From contig NZ_JAGGQJ010000036.1 of the NCBI RefSeq assembly GCF_018613325.1, positions 186,001 through 250,000 of the forward strand: a DNA stretch of 64,000 nucleotides, read 5' to 3'. Source of the DNA: Bacillus sp. ISL-34 (GTDB lineage: Bacteria > Bacillota > Bacilli > Bacillales > DSM-1321). How positions within the stretch are numbered: the first letter of the stretch is position 1; each line of letters opens with the position of its first letter. The translations under genes and the position numbers were made by a program. This document shows positions 29,850-39,241 of the stretch, piece after piece. Under the pieces are notes generated by a model, which made no database searches, was not told the origin of the DNA, and saw only the letters and a list, made by a program, of their open reading frames with translations.

Positions 29850-30734
29850 TCATCCCCCCTGAGACTCTTTTCCTTTGACCATCTTATATAAAGAAGACGT
29901 CAGGCAATCACTTTTCCCTTTGCTCTTTGCCTCCGAGAGGATATGACCCAAAATAGCATCAATTTCCGTTTTACGGCCATTTTCTAAATCTTTTAGCATC
30001 GACGATCGATTTTCCGCTGTTGCCATACAAACGGACCTCACATTTTCAAAGGACTCATCCTTATTTTGAAGTTCCAAAATACCGGAGACTTCTTCAAAAA
30101 GGTCTTGAAACAATCGGTAATAAAAGGGATTGTTGATCAAACCGCCATTTTCCACGCCAAGTATCGCTGTTAATGGATTTATCACTGCATTGACGACAAG
30201 CTTATCCATCAGCATCGAGTGAAAATCCTCACTCTTCGTAAAAGGAAAATGATCGATCTTTTCATCCACTAACGATAGTTGCTCAAGTTCCCCTTTAAAG
30301 GAAGCGACCCTTGTAATGCCGAGCCCTGTATGCTCGACGGTATTCCCGTCATGTTTCAATGCCCCATGCTCCACCACCCCCACATATATGGTCGGGGATT
30401 GAAGCTGCTTTAAATAAGAAATATGTCCATAGCCATTCTGCAAGAATAGCAATGGAACCTGAATACCTTTGATTCTAGGCAGTATTTGCGGCAGGTGATA
30501 CTGCTTGACGGCCAGTATAAGAAGATCCACATCCGATACCCCTTCATCCAGCCCCATAGAAATGATGCCTGTCAGCAGCCGGCTTTCATCATCCGCAATA
30601 AGACGGATTCCATCACGTTGGATGATGGACGCCTGATCCGCAGTATGGGTATAGAGAGTCACACGATGTTTTTCACTTAAACGAGACGCAAACAGCAGAC
30701 CGATGGCCCCTCCCCCAATGATTCCAATCCTCAT
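29850..30734 (-). CDS. panE: 2-dehydropantoate 2-reductase
   Basis: NADPH-dependent ketopantoate reductase of the PanE/ApbA family, making pantoate for coenzyme A. The 294 residues show the dinucleotide fold GGGAIG at 7-12, VDLLILAVKQYHL, LLFLQNGYGH and the C-terminal domain (VNAVINPLTAILGV with the conserved Lys/Asn region). Corresponds to B. subtilis ylbQ by position. coaD, another CoA gene, lies 9 kb away. Confidence 0.93.
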   Translation of the reverse strand: MRIGIIGGGAIGLLFASRLSEKHRVTLYTHTADQASIIQRDGIRLIADDESRLLTGIISMGLDEGVSDVDLLILAVKQYHLPQILPRIKGIQVPLLFLQNGYGHISYLKQLQSPTIYVGVVEHGALKHDGNTVEHTGLGITRVASFKGELEQLSLVDEKIDHFPFTKSEDFHSMLMDKLVVNAVINPLTAILGVENGGLINNPFYYRLFQDLFEEVSGILELQNKDESFENVRSVCMATAENRSSMLKDLENGRKTEIDAILGHILSEAKSKGKSDCLTSSLYKMVKGKESQGG

Positions 30735-31200
30735 AAAACCCTTCCTTACTTTTTGAAATATATTTACTATTTTATCACATTATCTTTTTTATCCCGCATC
30801 AATTTAACATCAACTGCTTTTGAAACGCAGCCAACCTGATTGAATGAAGTTGAACTGCCATCAACAAGGCTCGCCATAAAATATCAATGGAAAGAATTAT
30901 TAATACGCCAGATATATTCTCTTCTTTAAGCGTTAATTTAATGGTATATTAGATACGAAAAGCTTAGCCATTTTGAAGACTTTATAGGAACAAAAGATAA
31001 CTCCAATCTCTACCCACGAGAAAAACGAAGGGAAAAGGGCGGGGGATAAAAGGCTATAAGCATTTAATCAGCTAGGATAAATCGATGATGTCATACTAGA
31101 TATAACCTAAGCTGGAATTCCACATGGTAAAGATCAGTGGGATGACTTTCAAAGGGTACTTATCGGAAGAGGTTTATCAGAATTAAGGGGGAGCTTTTTT
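30735..31200. other. panE-ylbP divergent intergenic region
   Basis: 466 AT-rich bases with no convincing ORF. It should hold the divergent promoters of panE and ylbP. A TATATT -10-like hexamer lies near 30947 with no good -35. The 3' end carries the ylbP ribosome site AAGGGGGAG. Confidence 0.4.
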
Positions 31201-31689
31201 ATGGAATACAAGGTTGAACGATTACTTGTAAATTTTAAAACGCTTGAGGAATTCAAAAAATTCAAAGAATACGGGATACAGGAACTGTCCATGCTCGATG
31301 ATTTAGAGGCTAACATCATCGAAAATGACAGCCAATCACCTTTTTACGGAATCTTTTATGGCGACAAACTTGTAGCCCGCATGAGCCTGTATAAAAGAAG
31401 CGCTAAATTTGACCAGTATTTTGACAATTCTAGGGACTTCCTTGTTCTCTGGAAACTTGAAGTCCTGCCTAACTATCAGAAAAAAGGTTATGGAAGAGCT
31501 TTGGTTGAATTCGCCAAAAGCCTGAACATGCCTATCAAAACCAATCCAAGAGTTCATTCACAAGACTTTTGGAAAAAGATGGGTTTTTCTGCTGTTTCCT
31601 ATGATTTGGACAGGGACCTTGGAGAAAACCCACTGATTTGGAGCCCATTTGACATACAAGATAAAAAAGAAATAGATACGCAAGAATAA
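31201..31689 (+). CDS. ylbP: YlbP, GNAT-family N-acetyltransferase
   Basis: 162-residue GNAT fold protein. The acetyl-CoA loop is LWKLEVLPNYQKKGYGRALVEFA, and the C-terminal WKKMGFSAVSYDLDRD strand is typical. The substrate is unknown. Strong AAGGGGGAG ribosome site. It stands alone on the plus strand, convergent with gerR, with which it shares a terminator. Name from match to B. subtilis YlbP in sequence style and position. Confidence 0.88.
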   Translation: MEYKVERLLVNFKTLEEFKKFKEYGIQELSMLDDLEANIIENDSQSPFYGIFYGDKLVARMSLYKRSAKFDQYFDNSRDFLVLWKLEVLPNYQKKGYGRALVEFAKSLNMPIKTNPRVHSQDFWKKMGFSAVSYDLDRDLGENPLIWSPFDIQDKKEIDTQE

Positions 31690-31700
31690 GGAAATTCAAG

Positions 31701-31733
31701 AAAAATGCGGGCGGATTTTCCACCCGCATTTTT
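31701..31733. terminator. Bidirectional terminator between ylbP and gerR
   Basis: Stem AAAAATGCGGG/CCCGCATTTTT (31701-31711 and 31723-31733) with A and T runs on the two sides, so it can terminate both converging genes. Confidence 0.9.
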
Positions 31734-32353
31734 CATTTATTGACCCTTTCAAGATTACCATTCTTATCCATTTGGAAACTCACCTTCGGATTAGTCTTTT
31801 CGTCCTCTTGTACACTAAGCTTTCTTGCCCGCTCCATGATTTGCATTAATGCACGATAATCTTCCTCAACCGCTTTCAGGTTTTCTTTAAGCAAAGCATT
31901 CTCTTCCAGCAATCGGACATTTTCCCGTTCAAGAAATAGGGACCGCTCAGAAATCCGTTCTTTTTCCTTATTATCAAGCTGAAAGAATTCATCCATCTTG
32001 GTTAAATATAATATAACTTCCTGAAGGGTAATAGATTCTTTATCTTCATGCTGGGGGGCCTTTTCTTCAATCGTGACATTTTCCACCGCTGCAACCGAAT
32101 CCCTTTCCATTTCAGGCTTATTGACCACCTGTTCTTTCCTTTGTTTTTTCGCCAGCTCTATCCCTGATTTATATTGCTTCCTTACAAATGAATTCCAACG
32201 GAACCCACAAGCAGCAGATGTCCTCGATAACTGTTTCCCCACTTCTTCAAACGCCTTTAATTGTGTACTGCCTTCTCGTATATGCCTTAGCACCACTTCA
32301 GCCAACAACAGATCCTCATCATGAGTCCATGCATCTTGTCTCGCAATCGTCAT
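31733..32353 (-). CDS. gerR: GerR/RsfA-type prespore transcription factor
   Basis: 206 residues: an N-terminal Myb/SANT-like DNA-binding domain (about 5-55, [20 protein letters not shown]...[19 protein letters not shown]) and a C-terminal coiled coil (about 120-185). RsfA and GerR (YlbO) are sporulation regulators with this architecture. Position next to ylbP favours GerR, which in B. subtilis adjusts SigE-dependent genes. Likely mother-cell expressed, though no promoter was placed. Confidence 0.85.
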   Translation of the reverse strand: MTIARQDAWTHDEDLLLAEVVLRHIREGSTQLKAFEEVGKQLSRTSAACGFRWNSFVRKQYKSGIELAKKQRKEQVVNKPEMERDSVAAVENVTIEEKAPQHEDKESITLQEVILYLTKMDEFFQLDNKEKERISERSLFLERENVRLLEENALLKENLKAVEEDYRALMQIMERARKLSVQEDEKTNPKVSFQMDKNGNLERVNK

Positions 32354-32432
32354 CTCTCTACCTCCTTAGCAAGTTTTAATTCATAATATGCACATGCTAG
32401 GAAAGATAGAAGATATATAGAGCGTGTAATAT

Positions 32433-33197
32433 TTATTTTTTCTTATTTATAAAACGATCGACTGCAGCATGATGCTCATCACTCGCCCACAGTTTAGAAC
32501 ATTCCCGGATTTCCGCATCCATTCTTCCTTTAAGCCCGCTACCCTGCCATTTATGGACCAGCAATCGTTTATAGGCCATCAATACCCCTGTCTCATGGCG
32601 AAGAAAATCTTCTGCGAAACCTTCCCATCCATCCGCACCTTCTCCGACTATCTCATCTACGAAACCCAATTCCTTTGCTTCCTCGGCTTTATGTATTTTT
32701 GCATCCAATAATAGCTTTAGCGCTTTTTGCTCTGATATTTTTTCAAGTAAAAGTGAAGCTCCGCCCCAGCCTGTCGTTATTCCCAGAGTACCTTGTACAA
32801 ACCCCAGCTTAACTTCGCTCTTTGCTAACCTGAAATCACAAGCTGTCGCTATTTCGCATCCACCGCCGAAAGCACTTCCGTTGATGAGCGCTATTGTCGG
32901 TTTTGGGAAAACTGCTAGTTTATACAGAATTTCACCCATTTTCGATAACATAGCAAAGGCCTCTTCTTCTGTACGCAAATCCTGAAATTCCCTTAAATCA
33001 CCACCTGAACAGAATGCCTCAGAGCCCGCCCCTGTCAGGACCAGCAACTTAACTTCATCATCGCATGCAGCTTCTGACAATATTGTCTCAAGTTCGTCCA
33101 TCAATTGATAATTCACGGCATTCCTTTTCTCCTGTCTATTAAACAGGAGCTTCATGAAACCGCGTTCATCCTTTTCAACATTAATTACTTGATCCAC
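32433..33197 (-). CDS. Enoyl-CoA hydratase/isomerase family protein
   Basis: About 254-residue crotonase-fold protein. The oxyanion-hole segments are SGGDLREFQDL and SAFGGGCEIATACDFRLA; the family Glu region follows in LGFVQGTLGITTGWGGA. The first residues in a longer reading are non-homologous, so I place the start at GTG 33197 behind AGAAGGTG. The physiological substrate cannot be told from sequence. It sits between rpmF and gerR, where B. subtilis has no gene. Confidence 0.85.
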   Translation of the reverse strand: MDQVINVEKDERGFMKLLFNRQEKRNAVNYQLMDELETILSEAACDDEVKLLVLTGAGSEAFCSGGDLREFQDLRTEEEAFAMLSKMGEILYKLAVFPKPTIALINGSAFGGGCEIATACDFRLAKSEVKLGFVQGTLGITTGWGGASLLLEKISEQKALKLLLDAKIHKAEEAKELGFVDEIVGEGADGWEGFAEDFLRHETGVLMAYKRLLVHKWQGSGLKGRMDAEIRECSKLWASDEHHAAVDRFINKKK

Positions 33198-33263
33198 ATA
33201 AACACCTTCTCCGAAACCATCGGCAAACATAGATTATTCAAAATATTCTGCCAAATATATTTG

Positions 33264-33297
33264 TAAAAAAAGCACAGAGAAAAATCCCTGCGCTTTG
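33264..33297 (-). terminator. rpmF terminator
   Basis: Arms AGCACAG and CTGCGCT (33271-33277 and 33288-33294, with a G-U pair) are followed on the minus strand by a run of seven Ts. It ends the ylbN-rpmF transcript. Confidence 0.8.
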
Positions 33298-33345
33298 ATT
33301 AGCGTGTTGCATCAAGAAAGCAAAGCTCTCAAGTAGGTCAAGAAA

Positions 33346-33519
33346 TTATTTTGCGACAACTTCTTTTCCTTTATATGTTCCACATTCTTTACAAACGTGA
33401 TGTGAAAGAGTCATTCCACCACAGCTCGGGCATTCTACCATACCAGGTACTTGAAGCTTGAAGTGCGTACGACGTTTTCTTTTTACAGTTTTCGACGTTC
33501 TTCTAAAAGGTACAGCCAT
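33346..33519 (-). CDS. rpmF: 50S ribosomal protein L32
   Basis: 57-residue ribosomal protein starting [19 protein letters not shown]. The two CxxC pairs (CPSCGG and CKECG) form the zinc-ribbon version of L32. The ATG at 33519 is the conserved start; an in-frame codon at 33528 adds MGI. It follows ylbN, as in nearly all Bacillus. Confidence 0.98.
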   Translation of the reverse strand: MAVPFRRTSKTVKRKRRTHFKLQVPGMVECPSCGGMTLSHHVCKECGTYKGKEVVAK

Positions 33520-33584
33520 TATTCCCACCTCCTTAAAAAATATAAAAAAGCTGGAAAAATCGGATTAACGATTTTTCGTTCCAA

Positions 33585-34106
33585 TCAAGATTCTTTATTG
33601 TTGTCAAAAAAGTCGGCAAGCTTTGCAAATCTCGGATCAACCTTATGCTCATTTTCCTCTTCAGAAATAACAGCCCAGTCTTTCCCGGATTGAGGAGCAG
33701 CTTCATTCGAATCGACATCCTCACAAAAAACCTGCATCGGAATTTCTAGCAATAAATTTTCTTTAATTACCGGTATTAAGTCTACAACTTCACCTTCCAC
33801 AACAGTGACATCATCTCCGTAGAAATCAGCGTCATCTGCCTTTAAAAGAAAGGTTTCCTTTGTATCAATATCAATCGGATATTTAACGTCTACCAGTGTA
33901 CGGGAGCAAGGTAATGTTAATTCACCTGAAAGATGCAAGTGAAAAGTAATCTCGGTCGAGCTGATATCAGCTCTTCCTGTTACTCTGATCGGAGAAACAT
34001 CGCGAATTTGCGGGTCTCTTTCTCTAATGTCCAAGACATCCACCAGTTCATCAAACCGTAAATCTTTGTCCCGAATTTTTTGAAGTTGACTAATCGTCCA
34101 TTTCAA
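33585..34106 (-). CDS. ylbN: YlbN, YceD/DUF177 family protein
   Basis: 173-residue DUF177/YceD protein, acidic, with the family segment LPCSRTLVDVKYPIDIDTKETF and a C-terminal GKDWAVISEEENEHKVDPRFAKLADFF. Relatives are tied to 23S rRNA accumulation in E. coli and plants. Co-transcribed with rpmF from a strong SigA promoter. Confidence 0.92.
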   Translation of the reverse strand: MKWTISQLQKIRDKDLRFDELVDVLDIRERDPQIRDVSPIRVTGRADISSTEITFHLHLSGELTLPCSRTLVDVKYPIDIDTKETFLLKADDADFYGDDVTVVEGEVVDLIPVIKENLLLEIPMQVFCEDVDSNEAAPQSGKDWAVISEEENEHKVDPRFAKLADFFDNNKES

Positions 34107-34134
34107 TTGAAATCACCTCAAGGCAACAAAAATA

Positions 34135-34163
34135 ATTATAGCTTTCAATTATAAGTTTGTCAA
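34135..34163 (-). promoter_or_regulatory. Strong SigA promoter of ylbN-rpmF
   Basis: The minus strand has perfect consensus hexamers TTGACA (34158-34163) and TATAAT (34135-34140) with a 17-base spacer. Such a strong promoter fits a ribosomal-protein operon. Its -35 overlaps the -35 of the divergent tmcAL promoter. Confidence 0.85.
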
Positions 34164-34185
34164 TATTTTTTCTTTACACTATAAT
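34157..34185 (+). promoter_or_regulatory. SigA promoter of tmcAL
   Basis: The plus strand has TTGTCA (34157-34162), a 17-base spacer and TATAAT (34180-34185), giving a leader of about 135 bases before tmcAL. The -35 overlaps the oppositely oriented ylbN -35 over five bases. Confidence 0.75.
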
Positions 34186-34326
34186 GTAGTCATCCTAACT
34201 GATTTTCTAGGTTTAAGAATCATTACAAACACAAAAAATCTGGACGATTACTTATAGTAATTTTACTTGAAATACTATTTTAGCACTAAGTTGATAAAAT
34301 ACAAAGTTTTTCTCTGAGGTGAACGA

Positions 34327-35532
34327 ATGAAAGCTTGCGGTTTAGTAGTCGAATATAACCCTTTTCATAATGGACATGTTTTACATGCAAGAGAAAGTAG
34401 AGAAAAAACAGGAGCAGATGTTGTGGTCGCTGTCATGAGCGGGCCCTTCTTACAGCGTGGCGAGCCTGCTATCGTCAGCAAGTGGACCCGTGCCGAAATG
34501 GCTTTGAATGGCGGCATCGATCTTGTCATTGAGCTTCCCTATGCTTTCGCGACACAGAAGGCGGAGATATTTGCAAAAGGCTCCATTTCTCTTTTGGAAT
34601 CCCTTGGCTGTGACTCCTTTTGCTTCGGAAGCGAGGATGGCCGAATTGAACCATTCATCACCGCCCACAGAATTCTTTCGGATAATTCCGCTGCACTCGA
34701 TGCTGCAATTAAATCGGCTATGGATGCCGGTAATAGTTATCCGGCCAGTGCTGCCCAGGCTTATCGATCGATCATCAATGGTGATGCGGCATTGGATTTG
34801 ACGAAGCCGAATAATATTCTTGGAAAGGAATATGTAAGTGCTGCCCTTTCAAACGGCTACTCCATTCGCCCTTTTACGATTCAAAGGGTCGCTGCCGGTT
34901 ACCATGAAACAAAGTTGTCCAAAGACCCTATTGCCAGCGCAACGGGGATACGTAAAGCCATCCATGAACACCAGGAATTAAATTCTGTTTCCAGTTATAT
35001 TCCTCAGCCGACTATGGATGGCCTTCAGCAATATTTAACGCGCTACCATGCCTTGCATGACTGGGAAATGTATTGGCCACTTTTGAAATACCGAATCCTT
35101 TCTTCCTCTTTAACCGAATTGGCAGGGATATACGAAATCGAGGAAGGCATCGAACACCGAATAAAGGAGATGGCCAAACAATCTACGAGCTTTTCTGAAT
35201 TCATGGCAGCTCTGAAGACAAAACGCTACACATGGACACGACTACAGCGAATGTGCGTCCATATATTGACGCATACATTAAAGGAACAGGTGATTCACAA
35301 TGACCAACCAGCCTATATCAGACTTCTTGGCATGAATGGCCTGGGACAAGAATATCTTCGCACAGTAAAAAAAGGCTTACCACTCCCGCTCATCTCTAAA
35401 CTTTCGTCCTATCAGAAGCAGGACATCGATACGGACTTGCGAGCGGCACAGGTGTATGCACTTGGCTTGTCCGAACCGTATCAAGCTGCCTTGATGAAAC
35501 GGGAATATGAATCTCCCATCATTTTCAAATGA
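34327..35532 (+). CDS. tmcAL: tRNA(Met) cytidine acetate ligase TmcAL
   Basis: 401-residue nucleotidyltransferase-like enzyme (YlbM) that makes N4-acetylcytidine at the elongator tRNA-Met wobble position using ATP and acetate. The HxGH-type motif HNGH is at residues 14-17, followed by MSGPFLQRGEPAIVSKWTRAEMAL and the SATGIRKAI segment. Length matches the family. Ribosome site GAGGTGAACG. Confidence 0.95.
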   Translation: MKACGLVVEYNPFHNGHVLHARESREKTGADVVVAVMSGPFLQRGEPAIVSKWTRAEMALNGGIDLVIELPYAFATQKAEIFAKGSISLLESLGCDSFCFGSEDGRIEPFITAHRILSDNSAALDAAIKSAMDAGNSYPASAAQAYRSIINGDAALDLTKPNNILGKEYVSAALSNGYSIRPFTIQRVAAGYHETKLSKDPIASATGIRKAIHEHQELNSVSSYIPQPTMDGLQQYLTRYHALHDWEMYWPLLKYRILSSSLTELAGIYEIEEGIEHRIKEMAKQSTSFSEFMAALKTKRYTWTRLQRMCVHILTHTLKEQVIHNDQPAYIRLLGMNGLGQEYLRTVKKGLPLPLISKLSSYQKQDIDTDLRAAQVYALGLSEPYQAALMKREYESPIIFK

Positions 35533-35583
35533 AGAATGGTTTAAGCTTGCCCGTCCATCCTTAAGAGTAATAATCCAATCATC

Positions 35584-35624
35584 AAAAAAAGCGCAAACAG
35601 TAGATGACTGCCTGCGCTTTTTTT
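35584..35624. terminator. Bidirectional terminator between tmcAL and ylbL
   Basis: Stem AAAAAGCGCA/TGCGCTTTTT (from 35584 to about 35622) with A and T runs, placed between two converging genes; works both ways. Confidence 0.88.
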
Positions 35625-36649
35625 CATTTTCCCTCTCCTTTTAGCTTCGTTAAGTAGGCTATTGCATCATCAAAGTTGTCAACCGGCACGATCTTCATGT
35701 CCGTGTCGATATCCTTTGCTGCAATGAGTGCATCTTCATAATTCGAACCTGCTGCTCCGTTTTCATTTGGGGCAAAAAATATTTCGGCTCCAGATTTATC
35801 GGCTGCAACTATTTTCTGTTGAATTCCGCCAATTGGACCGACTGTCCCATCTTCAGACATCGTTCCTGTACCCGCTATGTCATAGCCATTTGTAAGGTCG
35901 CCCTTTGTTAATTGATTATAAATCTCCAATGAAAACATTAAACCTGCCGAAGGACCGCCTATTTGTTCTGAATCTATGGCAATCGCCGGTTTTGTTGTCA
36001 CTTTTCGATTATCATCCAGCGAAATGCCTATTCCGACCCTATTTGGGTCATTTTTAAAAGGCTGCAATGAAAGAATGGCCGTTTTCTCCGTCTCTTCCCG
36101 CTTATAAACTATTTTAACTTCATCTCCAGCCTTCTTTCCATTAATGTAGTTCATGAATTGCTGTGCAGACTTGAATTTAACGTCATCGACCTGAATGATT
36201 TGATCGCCCGCTTTCAGCTCTTTAGCTGCCGGCATTCCTTTTAGCACGTCCAAAACATATACACCCAGGTACTCGTAATCGACTTCTTTCCCTGCTTTTT
36301 CATATGCGATCTGGATGGCATTATTTTTAGAACCATCCATTAAGTGCAGCTGCCTGATATTGTATTCTTCATCTGTTTCATCTTCGCTTCGAATGGAGGT
36401 TTCCGGATAAAGCTCCTGATACTTGCTCCACTTCGCCAGCATGTAGGAATATATATTCGCCCGGCCCATCCTTACAGTGGTTAACATAAAGCTTCCTTTT
36501 GCTTCATCTCCTCCGGATACCTCAATGATTGGCTCCAATTCTTTAGCCATTCCTGGTTTTGACACATAAAAAGGTAGGGAATAAAGGGCTGATGCTATGA
36601 GAAGTATAGCCACCACCAGGAAAGTGCGTACATACATTTTACGGCTCAT
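35624..36649 (-). CDS. ylbL: YlbL/SepM-family PDZ and Lon-type (S16) protease
   Basis: About 341-residue membrane-anchored protease: N-terminal membrane segment (about 8-26), PDZ domain (about 125-195, YLGVYVLDVLKGMPAAKELKAGDQI) and an S16 protease domain with the catalytic serine in GGPSAGLMFSLE and lysine in GGIQQKIVAADKSG. B. subtilis YlbL degrades the checkpoint inhibitor YneA with CtpA. Start ATG 36649 (MSRKMYV) overlaps the ylbK stop, behind AAGGAG. Confidence 0.93.
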   Translation of the reverse strand: MSRKMYVRTFLVVAILLIASALYSLPFYVSKPGMAKELEPIIEVSGGDEAKGSFMLTTVRMGRANIYSYMLAKWSKYQELYPETSIRSEDETDEEYNIRQLHLMDGSKNNAIQIAYEKAGKEVDYEYLGVYVLDVLKGMPAAKELKAGDQIIQVDDVKFKSAQQFMNYINGKKAGDEVKIVYKREETEKTAILSLQPFKNDPNRVGIGISLDDNRKVTTKPAIAIDSEQIGGPSAGLMFSLEIYNQLTKGDLTNGYDIAGTGTMSEDGTVGPIGGIQQKIVAADKSGAEIFFAPNENGAAGSNYEDALIAAKDIDTDMKIVPVDNFDDAIAYLTKLKGEGK

Positions 36650-37436
36650 CTTCAAAGGACTCCTTCCAAGTAACAATGCTCTGCTTAATTTGATCTATCT
36701 TTCCTCTTGCAGCTTCTTCTCCAATACTAATTATTTCCTGAACGTTTGTAAATGATTTCGAGCTGTATTTCTCAACCCTGGGGCGTATCATGATGTCTGA
36801 AGCAAATTCCCTGCTTTTAACCAGTTCCATTTGCAGGATATCGAGGCTTTGCATGATGACGTCATAGATGGAGTTTATCTCCATATCCTGTTTCACGTGG
36901 GCTACATCCACACCAATTATGATGTCAGCTCCCATATCCTTCACGACTGAAACAGGAACCCTGTCAACAACGCCGCCATCAACAAGCAGTCTGTTTCCGA
37001 TTTTTTCGGGAATGAAAATGCCGGGTATGGAGATGCTTGCCCTTACAGCAGGTGCGATGGGACCTTCCTGAAAAATGACTTTTTCCCCCGTTTTTATATC
37101 AGTGGCGACCACCGCCACAGGAATATCAAGTTCTTCAAATTTCTTGCCATATGTAAATACCCTGATTAAATCCTTTGTCCTTTTACCCGAAATGAAGCCC
37201 ATTTTAGGTATGGTGAAGTCTAAATAATACTTTCGCTTAAATGCACGGGACAACTTATACAGCCTCTCGATATCCGAACCCGCTCCATAAAAGGCGGCAA
37301 CCATAGCTCCCATGCTGCTTCCAGCAATCATATCTATCGGAATGCCTTCTTGCTGTAATACCTTTATCACGCCAATATGTGCAAACCCCCTAGCTCCTCC
37401 CGACCCAAGTGCAAGCCCGACCTTCGGTTCCGACAA
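36639..37436 (-). CDS. ylbK: YlbK, patatin-like phospholipase/esterase (RssA family)
   Basis: About 265 residues. The oxyanion loop GSGGARG (11-17), nucleophile serine in GSSMG (Ser41) and catalytic aspartate in LVDGGVVD form the patatin catalytic dyad. Cytoplasmic; natural substrate unknown. I place the start at TTG 37436 behind GGGAGGG; the longer reading MLFQYFELVIAGG is not conserved. Overlaps ylbL. Confidence 0.9.
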   Translation of the reverse strand: MSEPKVGLALGSGGARGFAHIGVIKVLQQEGIPIDMIAGSSMGAMVAAFYGAGSDIERLYKLSRAFKRKYYLDFTIPKMGFISGKRTKDLIRVFTYGKKFEELDIPVAVVATDIKTGEKVIFQEGPIAPAVRASISIPGIFIPEKIGNRLLVDGGVVDRVPVSVVKDMGADIIIGVDVAHVKQDMEINSIYDVIMQSLDILQMELVKSREFASDIMIRPRVEKYSSKSFTNVQEIISIGEEAARGKIDQIKQSIVTWKESFEDEP

Positions 37437-37744
37437 AGATATCCCTCCCGCTATAACTAGTTCAAAATATTGAAATAACACTCATTCAAAGTTATGGTCT
37501 AAAACGGATTTATAGAAGCATATTATTTATATTGACAGTGAAACAAGCATGGCGGATATGAACCATGCCAGCCAATAAAGTGAGGGCTTCATTGAAATTC
37601 CATCGTGCGGATCATCCTCATTTATACATGTCGGAACAATCCACATTTCATCATGCGCTTACTTTTCGAGAAAAGGAAGTTCATATTTTATTATATACGA
37701 AACGAACTGCCCTTATTTAGTAACCTTCAAGAGGAGGCTGAATT
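37437..37744. other. ylbK-ylbJ divergent intergenic region
   Basis: 308 AT-rich bases with no ORF. A plus-strand TTGACA lies at about 37532-37537, but its -10 (GATATG) is poor. ylbJ is SigE-controlled in B. subtilis; I could not find a clear SigE pair here. A ribosome site GAGGAGG precedes ylbJ. Confidence 0.4.
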
Positions 37745-38962
37745 TTGCTAAAATCAAAATCTAAAACAGTACTGTTAGCTACCTCCGTCACGATGATGGC
37801 AGTTGGCTTGATCATCTTCCCCCAAGAATCCTTTGAAGCTTCCAAAAGCGGACTGAATATTTGGTGGACAATTGTGTTCCCTTCGCTTCTACCTTTCTTG
37901 ATTTTCTCGGAGTTATTAATCAGCTTTGGGGTTGTCAGGTTCATTGGCGTCATGCTCGAACCATTTATGCGTCCTTTATTCCGTGTACCAGGAGTGGGCG
38001 GTTTCGTTTGGGCGATGGGACTAGCATCAGGATTTCCAGCTGGAGCGAAATTCACTGTAAGGCTTCGTCAGGAAGAACAATTGACCCGCATTGAAGCTGA
38101 AAGACTCGTTTGTTTTACTAATTCATCCAATCCATTGTTCCTGTTCGTTGCCGTTGCCGTCGGATTTTTCCACAATCCTCATTTAGGGATCATCCTTGCA
38201 CTTTCCCACTACCTAGGAAATTTTTGTGTAGGCATCATCATGCGTTTTTACCGTTGGAAAGAAGAAAAATCCCATACAAAAGTAATGACCAAGCTCCCCT
38301 CCATAACACAAGCCTTTAGCCAAATGCATCGTACCAGAATAAAAGAAACAAGACCATTTGGCAGTTTACTTGGAGATGCGGTACTCTCATCCATTCAAAC
38401 CCTATTAATGATCGGGGGGTTCATCATTCTCTTTTCGGTGGTGAACAAGCTTTTATTTCATATGAACATTACCGGATTGCTAGCATCGGGGGTCGGAGGA
38501 ATTTTACATATTTTTAATTTCCCAGATTCCTTAAGCCTCCCCTTCATATCAGGCATGTTTGAAATGACTCTTGGTTCAAAATTAACCAGTACGGTCGAGG
38601 ATGCGACACTCTTTCAGCAAACTGTGATGACAAGTTTCATCTTAGCGTTCAACGGTTTCAGCATTCAAGCGCAAGTTGCCAGCATAATTGCCGCAACAGA
38701 CATTCGTTTCACTCCCTTTTTTCTGGCTAGGATAGCACATGGCCTGCTGGCATCCTTTATTACCATCTTGTTTTGGGAGCCATTCTATAAAGGCAATATG
38801 TATAGCGGCAGCCCGATAAATGCATTCCCAGTAAGCGGATCCGGTGAACACGTGAATTCCCTATATCAGAACATGCTTGATTTCGGCCCTATTCTAACAC
38901 TCTTGTTTTTGATCCTATACATCATCATATTTACCAAAAGGCTATTCAAAGGCCTTTCGTAA
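37745..38962 (+). CDS. ylbJ: YlbJ, sporulation integral membrane protein
   Basis: 405-residue polytopic protein with about nine membrane segments and two nucleoside-recognition (Gate) domains (around PSLLPFLIFSELLISFGVV and QTVMTSFILAFNGFSIQAQVASI). The family is needed for normal spore formation in B. subtilis and is mother-cell expressed. Start is TTG 37745 with a GAGGAGG site 7 bases upstream. Transport substrate unknown. Confidence 0.93.
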   Translation: MLKSKSKTVLLATSVTMMAVGLIIFPQESFEASKSGLNIWWTIVFPSLLPFLIFSELLISFGVVRFIGVMLEPFMRPLFRVPGVGGFVWAMGLASGFPAGAKFTVRLRQEEQLTRIEAERLVCFTNSSNPLFLFVAVAVGFFHNPHLGIILALSHYLGNFCVGIIMRFYRWKEEKSHTKVMTKLPSITQAFSQMHRTRIKETRPFGSLLGDAVLSSIQTLLMIGGFIILFSVVNKLLFHMNITGLLASGVGGILHIFNFPDSLSLPFISGMFEMTLGSKLTSTVEDATLFQQTVMTSFILAFNGFSIQAQVASIIAATDIRFTPFFLARIAHGLLASFITILFWEPFYKGNMYSGSPINAFPVSGSGEHVNSLYQNMLDFGPILTLLFLILYIIIFTKRLFKGLS

Positions 38963-38966
38963 ACAG

Positions 38967-39000
38967 AAAAAAAGAGCATTGCGCCTTGGCAATACTCTTT
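38967..39000. terminator. Left copy of a duplicated terminator
   Basis: Hairpin GAGCATTGC/GCAATACTC (one mismatch) with an A-run on its left, so best oriented for minus-strand transcripts. It is followed by an inserted element and has a near-identical 28-base copy at 39242-39269. Confidence 0.7.
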
Positions 39001-39004
39001 AGAC

Positions 39005-39236
39005 TGTAGACAAACTCGATACTAATTAAGATTGCCTACATTTTTTTTGAGGGAGTGTAAAAAAATATGTACGTTGATTTCCACTCCAGGCACTCGCTTT
39101 CCGCGGGCGGTCCGGGAAGCCTCCTCGGCGCTCTTAGCGGGGTCTCCCTTGGACGCGCTTTTCTAAGCAGGAGTCTCGTATTCTCCGTTCCAACCAACTT
39201 TGTTTAAAAATTCGGATGGAATTCCTTTTGTCTACA
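39005..39236. mobile_element. 232-bp inverted-repeat (MITE-like) element
   Basis: The ends carry perfect 10-bp inverted repeats TGTAGACAAA (39005-39014) and TTTGTCTACA (39227-39236). The GC-rich core (about 39071-39200, with CTTTCCGCGGGCGGTCC and GCCTCCTCGGCGCT) resembles an intergenic repeat common in Bacillaceae, with near-inverted GTTGATTTCC/GTTGGAACGG ends. No ORF. It is flanked by 28-base copies of a terminator hairpin (38973-39000 and 39242-39269, one mismatch). Confidence 0.65.
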
Positions 39237-39241
39237 AACTC

